From Acholeplasmatales bacterium (GTDB lineage: Bacteria; Bacillota_I; Bacilli_A; Acholeplasmatales; Anaeroplasmataceae): 64,000 nt of DNA. Under the pieces are notes generated by a model. The model was given only the letters and a program-made list of their open reading frames with translations, was not told where the DNA came from and ran no database searches. Below, one piece after another: positions 63,116 to 64,000 of this stretch. Location of the stretch: the NCBI GenBank assembly GCA_017542485.1, contig JAFXXC010000079.1:1-64000 (forward strand), read 5' to 3'. The position numbers were made by a program, and so were the translations under genes. Numbering within the stretch: position 1 is the first letter of the stretch; the number at the start of each line of letters is the position of its first letter.

Positions 63116-63723
63116 GTTTTCCCCTTCTTTCTAAATTCACATTTATCTTTAATATCACAATTACCACAGCTTTTATTTTTCTTATTACCAAACCCAATAA
63201 TTCCACACATAGTCTTTAAAGGGACCATTAAATTAGACTCTAATAAACTAACACCAATACTATTATGATTTAACACTTTAAATATTTCCCTAATATCAGA
63301 GGTTTTTGTTCCCTGATATCCAGGACAAAATCTATAAGTTCTTAATTCTTCAAAGTTTTCTTTTTCATACTCATCAGCTAAATATTCCAAATAAGCACCA
63401 CAAGTTGCGTCAAACACAATCATTTTTTTCATATCTGATATGGAATAATATTTAACTCTATCATCAACTCGTTTACCCAAAGTTGTTAATACTAAATAAT
63501 AGTGACTACAGCCTTCCAAAAACTTTGAATATATAGGATTATTCTTTATAAAATCTAATTCATAATCCATATCAATATAAATATATTTAAACTGTGAAAT
63601 CTTATCCAATTCATCAATAGATTCTAAAATTAATTTATCTATATCTTCTGTTCTTCCTTGATTACTATACCCTAAATATGTATATGCTAAATCACAAATA
63701 TTAGAAATATTCCTTGATGACAT
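63106..63723 (-). CDS. Methionine synthase reactivation-domain protein
   Basis: 205 residues corresponding to the AdoMet-binding activation domain, here a separate polypeptide. The conserved RFCPGYQGTKTSDIREIFKVL and ATCGAYLEYLADEYE segments are visible. A C-terminal cluster CGNCDIKDKCEFRKKGKTC could bind metal or an iron-sulfur centre; such tails occur in stand-alone members. It supports reductive remethylation of MetH cobalamin and lies between metF and metH with overlaps at both ends. Confidence 0.88.
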   Translation of the reverse strand: MSSRNISNICDLAYTYLGYSNQGRTEDIDKLILESIDELDKISQFKYIYIDMDYELDFIKNNPIYSKFLEGCSHYYLVLTTLGKRVDDRVKYYSISDMKKMIVFDATCGAYLEYLADEYEKENFEELRTYRFCPGYQGTKTSDIREIFKVLNHNSIGVSLLESNLMVPLKTMCGIIGFGNKKNKSCGNCDIKDKCEFRKKGKTCY

Positions 63724-64000
63724 TTTCTAATCTCCTAACTATTTCATTAGCACATTTAGCATTATTCATAACATATAAATGAATACCAGGAGCACCTTTC
63801 GCTAGTAAATCCATAATTTGATATACTGCATAATTGTAGCCAAGCTCTTTAAAGGCCTCTGGCTTATCTTGATAGAATTCAAGCATATTTCTATAATTTA
63901 GTGGTATAGTAGATCCACACATAGACTTTGTTCTTTGAATTGATTTAGGTGAAATTAATGGCATAATACCAGGAATAATAGGTGATGTAATACCCATCTT
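63701..64000 (-). CDS. metF: Methylenetetrahydrofolate reductase, C-terminal part (continues beyond window)
   Basis: The last 100 or so residues. PGIMPLIS, the helix KELGYNYAVYQI and GAPGIHLYVMNNA near the end are typical of the C-terminal barrel of MetF, which supplies 5-methyltetrahydrofolate to MetH. The frame is open through the right edge, so the N-terminus and promoter are outside. It overlaps the next gene by 23 bases. Confidence 0.9.
   Translation of the reverse strand, partial: KMGITSPIIPGIMPLISPKSIQRTKSMCGSTIPLNYRNMLEFYQDKPEAFKELGYNYAVYQIMDLLAKGAPGIHLYVMNNAKCANEIVRRLENVIKEYF

Overview
The window is strongly AT-rich, compactly coded DNA from a low-GC Bacillota-type bacterium. It most likely comes from a host-associated or gut member of the Bacilli/Erysipelotrichia branch, but I cannot name a genus. 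Evidence for this: HPr with His15 and Ser46, a T-box leader, a CIRCE operator, strong GGAGG-type ribosome sites, meso-diaminopimelate dehydrogenase (so a DAP-type wall) and several lipoproteins. TGA is used as a stop (for example at 4442-4444 and 14718-14720), so the code is standard and not the Mycoplasma code. Nearly every gene lies on the minus strand. The plus-strand genes are five or six isolated units, each with its own promoter or terminator. I see no rRNA, tRNA, CRISPR array, insertion sequence or phage.

Layout, left to right. 0-8 kb: gapA (cut by the left edge) with paired AAACGTTT operators, NAD kinase divergent from a CYTH protein, a four-gene operon for a secreted protein with an aerolysin-like strand pattern plus an ABC transporter, an anchored unknown protein, and transketolase. 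8-16 kb: membrane proteins including an SPFH/NfeD pair, then an overlapping run of pepV, trmB, an S51 peptidase, pheA and pyrimidine-nucleoside phosphorylase. 16-25 kb: ptsH and a complete argGHCJBDF operon behind a leader with two successive attenuators, the second a T-box. 25-36 kb: thiI, yhaM, pullulanase, a YigZ-family protein, an S41 lipoprotein, a cation antiporter and htpG under a CIRCE box. 36-42 kb: an esterase-like protein lacking its serine and a 1,869-residue Cys-rich repeat lipoprotein. 42-57 kb: fakA/degV, a heterodimeric ABC exporter, nfo, ddh, a SWIM/SNF2 helicase and an RluA-type pseudouridine synthase. 57-64 kb: a short ORF with an overlapping terminator ahead of a RhuM/PLD-like protein, then an operon metF-(activation domain)-metH-(DUF4430 lipoprotein)-(DUF4430)-(ECF S component).

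The most interesting unit is that last operon. A cobalamin-dependent methionine synthase is translationally coupled to a surface lipoprotein that carries the two modules of animal transcobalamin/intrinsic factor in reversed order. A second small DUF4430 protein and a membrane protein resembling an ECF S component follow. I infer a vitamin B12 capture-and-uptake system made together with its client enzyme. Other points worth attention are the double attenuator of the arg operon, the translation-linked terminator before the RhuM protein, the aerolysin-like operon and the giant CxxC-repeat lipoprotein.
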